In this document: positions 1 through 10,029 of the stretch, piece after piece
How positions within the stretch are numbered: position 1 is the stretch's first letter
How the letters are laid out: each line of letters opens with the position of its first letter
Source: Candidatus Tectimicrobiota bacterium
GTDB lineage: Bacteria; Tectomicrobia; Entotheonellia; Entotheonellales; Entotheonellaceae
Direction of reading: 5' to 3'
Length of the DNA stretch: 64,000 nucleotides
Assembly: GCA_026005175.1 (NCBI GenBank)
Contig: BPKO01000004.1
Location: forward strand, 186,001-250,000
Translations under genes and position numbers: made by a program
The notes under the pieces: model-generated
Databases searched by the model: none
Told to the model about the DNA's origin: nothing
The model's input: only the letters and a program-made list of their open reading frames with translations

Positions 1-496
1 AGTTTGCCAGACGCGGGGTGGCACGCACCTTCCAGATCACCCGGCCCTTTCGGCGCCTGACGGTGCTCGAAAACCTGCTCGTTCCTGCCCTGACCCGCCC
101 CGAGGGCCCCGCGGCAAGGCGGCGCGCGAGAAAGGGGAAGCGATTCTCGAGTTCCTTGGCCTCTTGCCCCTGGCGCAGGAAGAGGCGCGCAACCTCTCCG
201 GGGGCCAGCAGAAGCTCCTGGAGCTGGGACGCGCCCTCATGCTGGACCCGGTGCTCCTGCTGCTGGACGAACCCTTTGCCGGCGTCCATCCCCGCCTGCG
301 CGATCAGCTCATTGAGTGCCTGCTGGCCCTGCACCAGCGAGGGCACACCCTGCTCGTGGTCGATCACAACGTGGAGGCCATCCAGAAAGTGGCGCGGCGT
401 CTGGTGGTCATGGCGCGGGGGGAGAAAATTGCCGATGGCGCGCCCGAAGTGGTCCTGCAGGATCAGGCCGTGATTGCCGCCTATACCGGCCGCTGA
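1..496 (+). CDS. livG: Branched-chain amino-acid ABC transporter ATPase LivG (5' partial, frameshifted)
   Basis: C-terminal part of a LivG-type cytoplasmic ATPase that powers import of branched-chain amino acids or related compounds. The window opens inside the gene. Bases 3-90 read in one frame and give the Q-loop region (RTFQITRPF, then LTVLENLLVPAL). From about base 100 onward the continuation lies in another frame, with the ABC signature LSGGQQ, Walker B LLLLDEPFAG and the H-loop (VVDHN). A single base is therefore missing between about 85 and 120. The family is about 250 aa; about 165 aa are visible. livF follows after 9 bases with a GAGGAGG-type ribosome site. The break is probably a sequencing error, since livF next door also carries one. 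Confidence 0.85.
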   Translation, partial: VCQTRGGTHLPDHPALSAPDGARKPARSCPDPPRGPRGKAAREKGEAILEFLGLLPLAQEEARNLSGGQQKLLELGRALMLDPVLLLLDEPFAGVHPRLRDQLIECLLALHQRGHTLLVVDHNVEAIQKVARRLVVMARGEKIADGAPEVVLQDQAVIAAYTGR

Positions 497-505
497 GGAG
501 GCAGG

Positions 506-1265
506 ATGGAAGGCCAGCAGAGCACCGCGCCCGCCATCTTGGTGGCCGAAGACCTGGTGGCGGGGGTACTTCGAGGACATCCCCATCTTGCAGGGCATTT
601 CGGTCCAGGCCTGGCCAGGGCGCATCGCCTGCGTGCTCGGGCCCAACGGAACCGGGAAATCGACGCTGCTGAAAACCCTCTTTGGCTTCCTGCGGCCGGT
701 GCGGGGACGGGTCCTCTACCGGGGAGAGGACATCACCGGCCTTCCCCCTTACGCGATGCCCTACCGGGGCATCGCCTACCTGCCGCAGCGGCCCAGCATT
801 TTTCCCTTTCTCTCGGTAGAGGTCAATCTGCGGCTGGGCGCCTGGCACGAGCGCCGCCAGCGCAAGCAGATCCAGGAGAAGATCGAGGCGCTCTATGCCC
901 AGTTTCCCCTCCTGCGGGAAAAACGGGCGCAGCCGGCAGGGCAGCTTTCAGGCGGGCAGCAGCGCCAGCTGGAGCTGGCACGCAGCCTGATGGCCGACCC
1001 GGCGCTTTACCTGATCGACGAGCCAACGGCCGGGATCGATCCCCAGACCAGCGAAGCGATCTACCGGACGATCCAACACCTGGCCCGCGAGCAGGGAAAG
1101 GCGATCCTGCTCGTCGACCAGAACATCCAAAAAGCGCTCGAGATCGCCGACTACCTCTACGTGGTGCGGGTAGGAACCCTCTTTGCCGAAGGCCCCCGGG
1201 AGGCCTTTGGGCAAGACACCGAAGCGCTAGTAGCCCGCTGGCTCTACGCCAGCGGCGAGCCGTAG
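506..1265 (+). CDS. livF: Branched-chain amino-acid ABC transporter ATPase LivF (one frameshift)
   Basis: Second ATPase of a Liv-type importer. The ATG at 506 is chosen because it follows AGGAGGCAGG and gives MEGQQSTAPAILVAEDLVAG, which joins the LivF body only if one G is removed from the G5 run at 562-566. After the join the protein shows Walker A GPNGTGKST, signature LSGGQQ, Walker B LYLIDEPTAG and H-loop LLVDQN, in the usual order for about 250 aa. The uncorrected downstream frame opens at 474, but its first 35 residues do not resemble the family. It pairs with livG; the permeases and binding protein would lie upstream of the window. A LivK-like protein is present far away at 40.2-41.6 kb. 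Confidence 0.88.
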
Positions 1266-1315
1266 CTGCGGCGCCACCGGGCGCCCAAGAAGCCGGTGAT
1301 CTGCTTATGGCGCTT

Positions 1316-1344
1316 TTGCTTCCAGGTGACATGCCGGGTATAGT
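1316..1344 (+). promoter_or_regulatory. Sigma-70-type promoter for the CMD gene
   Basis: TTGCTT (1316-1321), 17 bases, TATAGT (1339-1344). The start would fall near 1351, about 50 bases before the ATG at 1403, which has an AGGAGG ribosome site at about 1391. It separates the CMD-like gene from the liv operon. Assigned by pattern only. Confidence 0.55.
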
Positions 1345-1402
1345 TAGCAGCGCCCGCACGGCGGGCCGTGTCTAGAACACTCCCACCTACAGGAGGCCTC
1401 CT

Positions 1403-1714
1403 ATGGCAGAAGCACGACCGGCGATTTACGATCACTTCCCGCAGCTCGGGCGCCTGCGCGACGAGGTGCTCTTTGGCGACGTGTGGGAGCAGCCCGAACT
1501 GTCCAAGCGCGACCGCAGCCTCATCACCGTGGCCGTGCTGACGGCGCTCTACCGCACCGAAGAGCTGCGGGGCCACCTGCGGCGCGCCCTGCGTAACGGC
1601 GTAACCAAGGACGAAATCCGCGGCCTCATCACCCACCTGGCCTTTTACGCCGGCTGGCCTACCGCGGTCAACGCCGCGCGCGTGGCCCTGGAAGTGTTTG
1701 CCGAAAGCGAGTGA
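1403..1714 (+). CDS. Carboxymuconolactone decarboxylase (CMD/AhpD-like) family protein
   Basis: 103-aa, all-helical CMD-fold protein. The start follows AGGAGG closely. The central block (SLITVAVLTALYRTEELRGH) and the C-terminal HLAFYAGWPTAVNAARVA segment are typical of the 4-carboxymuconolactone decarboxylase-like family. The AhpD C-x-x-C redox pair is absent, so a peroxidase role is unlikely. Known members decarboxylate gamma-carboxymuconolactone, but many stand-alone homologues beside catabolic genes have no assigned reaction. It has its own promoter and converges tail-to-tail with the BtpA gene with no spacing. A role in aromatic or organic-acid breakdown is inference. Confidence 0.85.
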   Translation: MAEARPAIYDHFPQLGRLRDEVLFGDVWEQPELSKRDRSLITVAVLTALYRTEELRGHLRRALRNGVTKDEIRGLITHLAFYAGWPTAVNAARVALEVFAESE

Positions 1715-2518
1715 CTACTGCAGGCGGGACACGAGGTCGACGTAGGCCCGCACGCGGTCGACGTCGACCCGGGCCTCGCCAGGCCCGGCTTTCAGGCACG
1801 TGCCGACAAAGACCCCGTCGGCCTCGGCAAGGCGGCGGGCGACGTTTTCGTGGGTTGTGTAGCCGCCCAGCAGCACCGGCACCTGCGGCAGCGCCTCCTT
1901 GACTTCCCGCACCAGGCGGGCGTTGGTGGCCTCGTCGGGGTGGGCCACTTCCACCGCGTCGGCGCCGGCGCGCACCGCCATGCGCGCCACCTCGGCCACC
2001 GAGCGCTCCCCGCCCAACCAGCGGAAGTGGACGCTGTGCACCTCGGCGATGAGCTTGATCTCCTCGGCCCCCAGGCAGGCACGGTAAGTAAGAACGTCGA
2101 GGGGATTGGCCTGCACCAGCCCGGCGGCAGTCAGGGTGGCGCCCACCAGCGCCGTGCACCGCAGGAAGGCGCCGCCGCACACCTTGGCCACCGCCAGCGA
2201 GGCCTTGAGGGCATTGAGCATAATCTGCACCCCCACGGCAAACTCCGGGCCGGTGGCCTCGACAATGGCCCGGGTGATGACGGCCACCGCCGCCACGCGG
2301 GCGGCGTCGGCGTCATCGACCGCCGCATAGACGCGGTCGACCGTCTGCACCAGGCAGCCGTCGGCGCCACCGCGGTAAAGCGCCAGGGCGTCGGCCACCG
2401 CCCCTTCCAGGATCTGCGCCAGGCTGCCTTCGCGGTAAAACGGCGTGCCCGGTAAGGGGGGAAGGTGCACCAAGCCGATGACCACTTTTTTGCGGCCCAG
2501 GCTGTCGAAGCGCTGCAC
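1715..2518 (-). CDS. BtpA/SgcQ family protein
   Basis: 267-aa TIM-barrel-like protein of the BtpA family. Family hallmarks visible are the N-terminal VIGLVHLPPLPGTP, the central EFAVGVQIMLNA and FLRCTALVGA blocks, and the C-terminal PVLLGGYTTHENVARRL and DGVFVGTCLK segments, which look like a phosphate-binding barrel end. BtpA stabilises photosystem I in cyanobacteria, but most bacterial homologues (SgcQ) sit in sugar or catabolic operons and have no proven reaction. This is the last gene of a minus-strand run behind the cupin and MetE-like genes, 11 bases after the cupin. No photosynthesis genes are near, so the photosystem role does not apply. Confidence 0.85.
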   Translation of the reverse strand: MQRFDSLGRKKVVIGLVHLPPLPGTPFYREGSLAQILEGAVADALALYRGGADGCLVQTVDRVYAAVDDADAARVAAVAVITRAIVEATGPEFAVGVQIMLNALKASLAVAKVCGGAFLRCTALVGATLTAAGLVQANPLDVLTYRACLGAEEIKLIAEVHSVHFRWLGGERSVAEVARMAVRAGADAVEVAHPDEATNARLVREVKEALPQVPVLLGGYTTHENVARRLAEADGVFVGTCLKAGPGEARVDVDRVRAYVDLVSRLQ

Positions 2519-2529
2519 GGCCGCCGCCT

Positions 2530-2880
2530 TCAGTCAAGGGTAACGAAAATGCAGTGGCGCACGCGCTCGTTGATCGCCTTGCTGAGGTGGCCTTTGCCGG
2601 TGGTGTCCTCGACGAGCAGCACCTCACCGGCGCCGATGATGCGCGTTTCGCCGTCGCTGGCGGTGATCTGCACGCCGTTGTCGAGGTTGATGATGTATTG
2701 GCGGCGCGGTGCCGGGTGCCAGTCGAGGTCGTAGGTGGGTGGCACCTCCCGGAAGATGATCCCCGTGGCCGGCAAGCGAGCCGAGAACCGCCCGGCCGGG
2801 GTGGTCTCCACGTACTCGATTTCGACGTCTTCGAAGTGCGATTCTCCTTGCGCGTCGGTGTAGAGGCGATGGATCTTCAC
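2530..2880 (-). CDS. Cupin-domain protein, small
   Basis: 116-aa protein with a single cupin barrel: the core runs from WHPAPRRQYIINLDNGVQI through RIIGAGEVLLVEDTTGKGH, a degenerate form of the two cupin metal motifs, with a histidine in each half. Proteins of this type are common in catabolic clusters, and their substrate is unknown. It is co-oriented with the MetE-like gene upstream (about 106 bases away) and the BtpA gene downstream (11 bases). The N-terminus (MKIHRLYTDAQGESHFEDVEIEY) is typical of the subfamily, which supports the ATG start. Confidence 0.8.
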   Translation of the reverse strand: MKIHRLYTDAQGESHFEDVEIEYVETTPAGRFSARLPATGIIFREVPPTYDLDWHPAPRRQYIINLDNGVQITASDGETRIIGAGEVLLVEDTTGKGHLSKAINERVRHCIFVTLD

Positions 2881-2986
2881 GCACCCTCTCCTTTGGCTTG
2901 AACCCTCACAGCCCGGCGCTTACCAGGCCATCCTTCCGCGGTGCCGCTGCCAAGGACCGCGGCCCGGCTCACCCTTTCTCTCCGCG

Positions 2987-4144
2987 CTAGGGCCAGAGGC
3001 GACGCGCCACCTCCACAACCCGGCGCAGCTTGGCCTCCTGCTCCTGCGGGGTAAGCGGGTTGCCGGCCTCGCCTGAGGCAAAGCCACACTGGGGACTCAC
3101 CGCCAGCCGCTCCAGGGGCACGTACTGGCTGGCTTCCCGCACGCGGGCAACCACGGCGTCGGTGTCCTCCAGCGCGCCCTGCTTGGTGGTAAGGAGCCCC
3201 AGCACCACCTCCGTGTGCGCGGGGACATGACGCAGCGGAGCAAAGTCCCCGGCGCGCGCGGTGTCGTACTCGAGCAAGAAGCGGTCGAAGTTCGTCAGGC
3301 GCGGGAAGACCTCGGCAGCAATGCGCTCGTAACCGCCGCTGGCCAGCCAGCGTCCCCCGGGGGCGTTGCCGCGGCAGATGTGCAGGGCGCAGGTGATGCC
3401 GCTAAACCCGGCCACGGTGGCGTTATCGATTTCGGCATCAGCCACCAGCTCGGCATCCATGTCGTGCCCCCAGGCAACAAACGCCGCCCGGTTGCCCGGA
3501 TCGACGTGCCATTGGGCGTAGTTGGGCGCATCGAGCTGGATGTAGTCGCCGCCCAGGGCAATGAGCTTGGCAATCACCTCGCGGCGCAAGTACTCGGCCA
3601 CCGCTTCGAGAAATGCCTCCGGGGTGGGATAGGCAGCCCGGGAGTACTCTGGGTGCCAGAAAATGCGGTGCCAGCTGGGCGCAGGGACGGTGAACTTGGT
3701 GCGCTGTCGCGCGTGGGCTTTCAAAAAGGCGTACTCCTCGGCCACGAGGTCGCGCACCACCCGCAGCGGCTGGGTGATAAACGGCCGCGTGGGCGAGGTC
3801 CACACCTGCGCCGGCCGCCCGTCGGGCTCCTTCCACAGCGACCACCAGCCCGGCTCGGCAGGCAAAAACTCGTACCCGGCCAGCGGCGCCCGCGCCGCGC
3901 CCTCCTCACGCAGTGGAATGGTCACCACCCAGGACTGCCGCCGCAGCTCCCCATCGGTAATGACGTCCAGCCCTACCCCTTCTTGCAGCGCAATGGCCTC
4001 GAGCACGGCGCGGTCCTCAACGGCGCGCAGTGCCGCCTCGTCAAGGCGCCCCTGGCGAAACGCCCGCCGCGCCTCGCGCAAGTAGTCCGGCCGCAGCAGA
4101 CTGCCGACCACGTCGGCACGCGGAACAGCGGTTGCCTGTGGCAT
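2987..4144 (-). CDS. Cobalamin-independent methionine synthase (MetE C-terminal)-like protein
   Basis: 385-aa protein resembling the catalytic C-terminal half of MetE. N-terminal RADVVGSLLRP and the GLDVITDGELRR block are hallmarks; the likely zinc ligands are the His and Cys of ALHICRGN and the Cys of SPQCGFAS, with the glutamate between them less certain. It lacks the MetE N-terminal barrel, as do archaeal MetE and many paralogues that act on non-homocysteine thiols. In this catabolic run a methyl transfer to or from a small substrate, rather than methionine synthesis, is plausible inference. The aminotransferase gene lies 13 bases upstream, so co-transcription is likely. Confidence 0.85.
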   Translation of the reverse strand: MPQATAVPRADVVGSLLRPDYLREARRAFRQGRLDEAALRAVEDRAVLEAIALQEGVGLDVITDGELRRQSWVVTIPLREEGAARAPLAGYEFLPAEPGWWSLWKEPDGRPAQVWTSPTRPFITQPLRVVRDLVAEEYAFLKAHARQRTKFTVPAPSWHRIFWHPEYSRAAYPTPEAFLEAVAEYLRREVIAKLIALGGDYIQLDAPNYAQWHVDPGNRAAFVAWGHDMDAELVADAEIDNATVAGFSGITCALHICRGNAPGGRWLASGGYERIAAEVFPRLTNFDRFLLEYDTARAGDFAPLRHVPAHTEVVLGLLTTKQGALEDTDAVVARVREASQYVPLERLAVSPQCGFASGEAGNPLTPQEQEAKLRRVVEVARRLWP

Positions 4145-4157
4145 CCTCCCGTCCTCC

Positions 4158-5491
<1,334 letters not shown>

Positions 5492-5495
<4 letters not shown>

Positions 5496-7504
5496 GCTTC
5501 GCCCTGCCCTTCCTCGGCAAGCGGCCCGCCGTCGAGGGCTTCTTGCATGGCCAGAGCCACGTAGCGCTCGGCGTCTTCTGCAAGCAGCAGGCGCTGCTCG
5601 AGGAGGCGCTGCGCCGCCAGGGCAATGGCCCACACGTAGTGGGCCCGCGAGCGATAGCGCTCGGCCAGCGCGGGGCGGGGATCGCCGCGGCGCTGCCGCG
5701 CCCAAGCGGTGGCGGCAAAAGGAAGGTAGCGGCCGGTGAGGCCGGCCAGGTCGCGCTCGGCACACCCCAGCAGGCGCAGGTTCCAGCCCAGGTAAGTGGC
5801 CAGGGGCACGGCCACGTGCGGGGTGCGGATGCCGGCCACGTCGTTGCCGTCGGCATCCACTTGCGGCACGAGCACGGCGTATTCCCTGCTCCGATCCACC
5901 ACCGGCGGCTCCTTGCCAAGGCGCCCGCGCGCGTCGTCCGGACCGTGATCCTGCACGAACAGCCGATTGGGCTGGGGAAGGCCGCCAAGGCCAGGAAGGG
6001 CTGCCAAGCGCGCCTGCACCTCGGCTGCCGGCACCAGGGTGCCGTCGGCCCGGCGCGGCACCTGGCTGGGCGGCGGCGGGATGCCCTGAGTGGCCCAGGC
6101 GTCTAGCGCCACGAGCAAGGCACGCAGCAGCGGCGTGGTGTTGAGGGGATTGGCCAGGCCGCGGTAGGGCCCCGGCAGGGGACCAGTGTTGGGATCGGCA
6201 AAGTGCTGGGCGCTGGCAAAGAGGTAAAGGCGCACTTTGGGGTGCTCGGGCAAGTCGTGGCCCAGCGGATCGGTGTGCACCAGCGAACCGCGCCGCTGCC
6301 AGTACTCGGTCGAGGTCTGGGTGTGGATGACCAAGGGATCGGTGTCAGGGCGCTTGAGGATGCCGTCGCTCTGGCCGGTAAGGGGATCGGTGAGCACGGC
6401 GTAGGCAAAAGGAAACTGGTCCGAGGGATAGAGGTGGTCCTCGTGCTGGCGCGGGTGCCGCCCGGGCTGGGCAAAGCGGCAGTTGAGCACCACGCGGCCG
6501 CCACCGGCCACGTGCGGGGCAATGGCGTTGAAAACGCGGCGCCCGCGCAGGTCGCGGTTAAAGCCGCGATAGACGAACTCGCGCAGGAAACGGCCGCTCT
6601 GCGAGCGCCCCCAGCCGTAGACCTTTTCGATGCCCACCTCGCCTTGCCGCAGCGGATTGGGCGTGCCCTCGGCATCCACCGCCGCGTGGCGCAGGAAAGC
6701 CAGCAAGTCGCGCACTGCGACAAACCCCAGGCCCAGCACCAGGGGATCTTTGGCCGTATAAATCAGCTCGTAAATCCACCCCGGCCGGAAGCCGGCAGGC
6801 AAGTAGCAGTGGCGCGGCGAGGGCTGCGGCCGGCCAGCGGCGTCGAGGCAGGCAAACTGCCACGCCTCGGGCGGAATGGGCCGGCGTGGGTCCGCTTCGT
6901 GCTCGCGGCAGGTGAAGGTGGCCAGCCGGGTATCGAGCGACACGCTCTCGTAGCTGGCCGTGTAGGCATTGCCGCTGAGCGGCAAGCAGGTGATGCCCGG
7001 CTCGTCGACGACGAACTCGGCGCGCACCACCCCGGTGAGCTCGCCGTTGGCGCCGCGCGCCACCGGCACCTGCAGCGTCAGGCGGCCGTCGCCCGGCAGC
7101 AAGTCCCCCTGCCAGCCCGAGGCCACCAGGGTATAGCCCTGGCGCATGAGAAAGCCGTTGCCGGCGTGCGCCACGCTGTGGGGCGTATTGCTGGGCGGCG
7201 CGTCGTTGAAAAACTGCAAAGCGCGCAAGTTGCCGCGGTTGACCACGTCGTAGAGCACCCGGCGGTTGCCGCGGTGAAGGTCGAGCGGCTTGAGAATAAG
7301 CAGGTCGGCCACGCATTCCACCAGCCCTTCGGCGTTGCGCGGCGCCAGGTCAAGGTCAACGAGGTCGCGATGGGCCGGCTCGGCCGGGTCGAACGCAAAC
7401 CGCACCTGCCCGCTGAGGCGCTCGTAGGGGCCGACGTGGCCAAAGGCCAAGCCGTCGGCAAAAGGTGCGCGGTCGGTAAGCCGCAGGCGGATCTGGGTCT
7501 CCAT
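5492..7504 (-). CDS. Large alpha/beta hydrolase-domain protein (Abhydrolase_10-like)
   Basis: 670-aa protein of the family annotated as alpha/beta hydrolase domain-containing. The N-terminal half is beta-rich (FGHVGPYERLSGQVRFAFDP), and GWGRSQSGRF near residues 297-306 is the likely nucleophile elbow (Ser301). A conserved LFASAQHFADP block carries the probable catalytic histidine. No signal peptide is seen, so it is probably cytoplasmic. The gene overlaps the aminotransferase start by 4 bases and lies 24 bases after the SMP-30 gene, pointing to one transcript. The substrate is unknown; a carboxylic ester or lactone is an inference from the neighbouring lactonase. Confidence 0.82.
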
Positions 7505-7528
7505 GCCTCAAGTCTCCTCCATCCCGTC

Positions 7529-8387
7529 TCAGGCCGCAGCGGGCAGCGCCACCCGCGCCGGGGCCTGCGGCAGTCCCGGAACGGCCACGCGGGTGCGATA
7601 GACGGTGCCACAGGCATCGTGGGGGCCACCGCGGGAGCCGGTGACCACGTAGAGGTCGCGCAAGTCGTCGCCGCCAAAGCAGAGACTGGTCACCATCGGC
7701 AGCGGCACCGGCAAGCGCTGGCGCTCCGTGCCGTCAGGCGCAAAGACGACCACACACCCGCCTCCGGCCAGCGCCACCCACACCGAGCCGTCCTCAGCCA
7801 CCGCCAGGCCGTCTGGCACCCCTTCGCGCACCGCGGCAAAGGGCCGCCAGGGCCCGAGGCTGCCGTCGGCATGCACGTCGTAAACCCGCACCAGACCAGC
7901 ACGCGAATCGCTGTGGTAGAGGCGGGTGCCCTCAGGAGAAAAGCCCAGGCCGTTGCTGAGCAGGATGCCGTCGGCCACAGGGCGCACGCTGCCGTCGAGG
8001 TCAAGACAGTAGAGGTGAGCGGGGCGCGGCGGCTCATGGCCAAAAACGCGGAAGGCCAGGGCACCGACGTAGAGCCGCCCCGCCGCGTCCGTGGTGAGGT
8101 CGTTGAAGCCCACCGTCTGCGGGGCAACCGTGCTGTCAAGCAGCACCCCCAGGGCAGAACCGTCAAAGCGCACCACCGCGATGTCGCGGCCCCCCCACCA
8201 CCAGGCCCCCGGCGGCGTGGAGGGCCATGCCGCCGATGCCCCGGCGGCCGGGCACCACCGTCGCTACCGTGCCTGCCGGCGACAGAAGGTAGACACCGCC
8301 GCGCAGCACGTCGCTAAAGAAAAGGCCTCGTTCGGCGTCCCACACCGGCGCTTCGATCAGCGTGTAGCCCGTTGCCAGCGGCTCCAT
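7529..8387 (-). CDS. SMP-30/gluconolactonase/LRE-like protein (one frameshift)
   Basis: Calcium-dependent lactonase-type beta-propeller of about 285 aa. The N-terminus (MEPLATGYTLIEAPVWDAER with EAPVW, the metal-binding glutamate) reads from 8387 to the C7 run at 8190-8196. Removing one C joins it to the rest, which contains GFNDLTTDAAGRLYVG, SNGLGFSPEG, HSDSRAG and PDGLAVAEDGSVWVA, all propeller hallmarks. Without the correction the two halves would be 74 and 215 aa. Its start overlaps the upstream stop as TGATG. It probably hydrolyses a sugar or organic-acid lactone for the downstream catabolic enzymes. The break is most likely a homopolymer error. Confidence 0.83.
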
Positions 8388-9583
8388 CAGGCAGGCCTCC
8401 GCGGCACGGCAGTGGCAGGGGGAAAAGGCTGTCCGCTCTGCTGCAGGGCGGCTGCCACCGCCAGCAACCGGCGCTTGAGCTGCTGGCGCCGCTCCTGGTA
8501 CACGGGCGCCGCCAGCTCCCCGGCAGCGTGGCGATCGTCAAGGCGGGCAAGGGCGCGCAGCAGTCGCCCGTATTCTGCCTCTAAGCGTGACACCTCCTGG
8601 GGCAAGAGGGGCGCTGCCCTCCCCTGCCGGCGGCGGGCCCCGTACAGCGGCGCCGCCAGCCCCCCCAGAACCAGCGCGCCCACCAGGGCATAGGCGCCAA
8701 GGCGCAGCCAGCGGCTCGCCCCGTGCACCACGGCAAGCTGGAGCCAGGAGCGGCTCCGGGCTTCCAGGTCGAGGCCGCGAAAGTGGAGAAACTGGTGGGG
8801 CTCAAGGGCGAGGCGGCCGACAAACCCCAGGTCGCTGTTGGCCGCCAGGTGCGTGGCGTCGACGAGCACGTCGAGCACTTCGGTGGGCAAAGCGCGCTCA
8901 AATAGCACCGTGGTGACGCGGCCGCGGCGGGGCAATTCGTACGTGTAAACGATGCGCCGGTCGCCTGGCGGCAGCGGGGCGGTATAGTACAGCCCGGCCG
9001 GCAAGGCGTGCAGGTGCTCGGACTCAAGCCCCTCAAGGAGCCGCACGTCGGTATACCCAGGCGGCAGCGGCAAGTGCAGGGAAAAGGTGGCATGTCCGGA
9101 AGCCACCGCCTCCCCGGTGTAAGGCGTCGTGCCGCGGTGGCGCAGCTCCACGATCTCGCGCACCACGAAGCGCTCGTCTTGCAGCGCCACGAGCACCACC
9201 TGGCGCGCAATGCGCAGCGGCGGAGCGGCCGCCGCCTCGCCCACGCGCAGGACCACGTCGCTTCGCACTTCCCCTGCCTGCAAGACGATAGGATCGCTTT
9301 GGTACAGCGCGTCGCCGTAGCGCACCCCCACCACGTAGGTGAACGCCTCGCCTGTTTCCAGGTTGTCAAAGCGAAAGCGCCCTTCGGCGTCGGTCTCTCC
9401 CGGGAAGCGCTCTACACGCTGGTCAGGGCCGAAGCGAATGAGCATCACCCGCTGGTGGGCTACCCCCTCGCCCTGGTGGACCACGGTGCCGCGGATGCTT
9501 CCCGTGGCACTGGCCGCCGCGGTGCTGCACCACAACACCAGCGCGCCGATCAGGACCGCGGCCACCCGCTTGCCCTGCCGCAT
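8387..9583 (-). CDS. Exported carboxypeptidase-regulatory-like / CcmI-like membrane protein
   Basis: 398-aa protein. Residues 1-28 form a signal peptide (AAVLIGALVLWCSTAAASA). Residues about 29-110 resemble a carboxypeptidase-regulatory (Ig-like) domain with GSIRGTVVHQGEGVA. A beta-rich region follows, and one transmembrane helix lies near 292-312 (LGAYALVGALVLGGLAAPLY). The cytoplasmic C-terminus (LEAEYGRLLRALARLDDRHAAGELAAPVYQERR) resembles the helical region of CcmI, a cytochrome c maturation factor. It sits 27 bases after ccmE in the same direction, supporting a role in c-type cytochrome assembly. The domain combination looks unusual. The CcmI match is by eye and moderate. Confidence 0.65.
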   Translation of the reverse strand: MRQGKRVAAVLIGALVLWCSTAAASATGSIRGTVVHQGEGVAHQRVMLIRFGPDQRVERFPGETDAEGRFRFDNLETGEAFTYVVGVRYGDALYQSDPIVLQAGEVRSDVVLRVGEAAAAPPLRIARQVVLVALQDERFVVREIVELRHRGTTPYTGEAVASGHATFSLHLPLPPGYTDVRLLEGLESEHLHALPAGLYYTAPLPPGDRRIVYTYELPRRGRVTTVLFERALPTEVLDVLVDATHLAANSDLGFVGRLALEPHQFLHFRGLDLEARSRSWLQLAVVHGASRWLRLGAYALVGALVLGGLAAPLYGARRRQGRAAPLLPQEVSRLEAEYGRLLRALARLDDRHAAGELAAPVYQERRQQLKRRLLAVAAALQQSGQPFPPATAVPRRPA

Positions 9584-9610
9584 GGTCCTGCCCCCTCCCC
9601 TGGCTGCCGC

Positions 9611-10015
9611 TTACGAGCGGCGCGTCTTTTCTTCTTCGTACTTGGAAGGACAGCGCGTCAGCAGCGTCGAGGCCTCCAGCACCCCGTCCGGCCGCAGCCG
9701 CCCCTCCACGATCACTTCCGCCCCGGGCTGAAACAGGTCCGGCTTCACCCCCCGGTACTGCACCGGCAGGCGCGCTTGCCCCTCGCCCAGCACAAAGGCC
9801 AGCTCTAGCGCCCGCCCGTCCCACCGCACCGGTTCGTGGCTCACCTGCCCCGCCACGCGAATGGGGCGCCCTTGCAAGGTGGCGGCGCGCTGCTGCACTT
9901 CAGACACCGTCAGAAAATACACCGTGCTCTTGGTGGCCCCCGAAAGCACCAGGTAGCCAATGGCGGCCACGATCACCGCCGCCCCGATGCCCAGCTTGAC
10001 ATGCTGCGTGGCCAT
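9611..10015 (-). CDS. ccmE: Cytochrome c maturation haem chaperone CcmE, Cys-type
   Basis: 134-aa membrane-anchored OB-fold haem chaperone. One N-terminal helix (GIGAAVIVAAIGYLVLSG, about 9-26) anchors it, and the soluble domain carries RVAGQV and VIVEGRLRPDGVLEA. In the E. coli protein haem binds covalently to a histidine in H-x-x-x-Y. Here the motif is RCPSKYEEE, that is Cys122-x3-Tyr126, the variant known from archaea, some Deltaproteobacteria and Gram-positives. The gene lies between hslO (14 bases) and the CcmI-like gene (27 bases). CcmABCF are not in the window. Confidence 0.9.
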   Translation of the reverse strand: MATQHVKLGIGAAVIVAAIGYLVLSGATKSTVYFLTVSEVQQRAATLQGRPIRVAGQVSHEPVRWDGRALELAFVLGEGQARLPVQYRGVKPDLFQPGAEVIVEGRLRPDGVLEASTLLTRCPSKYEEEKTRRS

Positions 10016-10029
10016 CGCTTCTCCTCCAC

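Noticed and set aside
1266-1402. Terminator after livF (CACCGG ... CCGGTG)
   Set aside because: Only a six-base stem with a long loop and no T run.
1715-2518. Photosystem I biogenesis role for BtpA
   Set aside because: No photosynthesis genes; the family is broad and mostly catabolic in bacteria.
6203-8317. Open frame of 704 codons on the plus strand opposite the hydrolase and SMP-30 genes
   Set aside because: Same kind of shadow; its composition (His/Arg/Gly/Ala-rich) is random-looking and the minus genes have clear domains.
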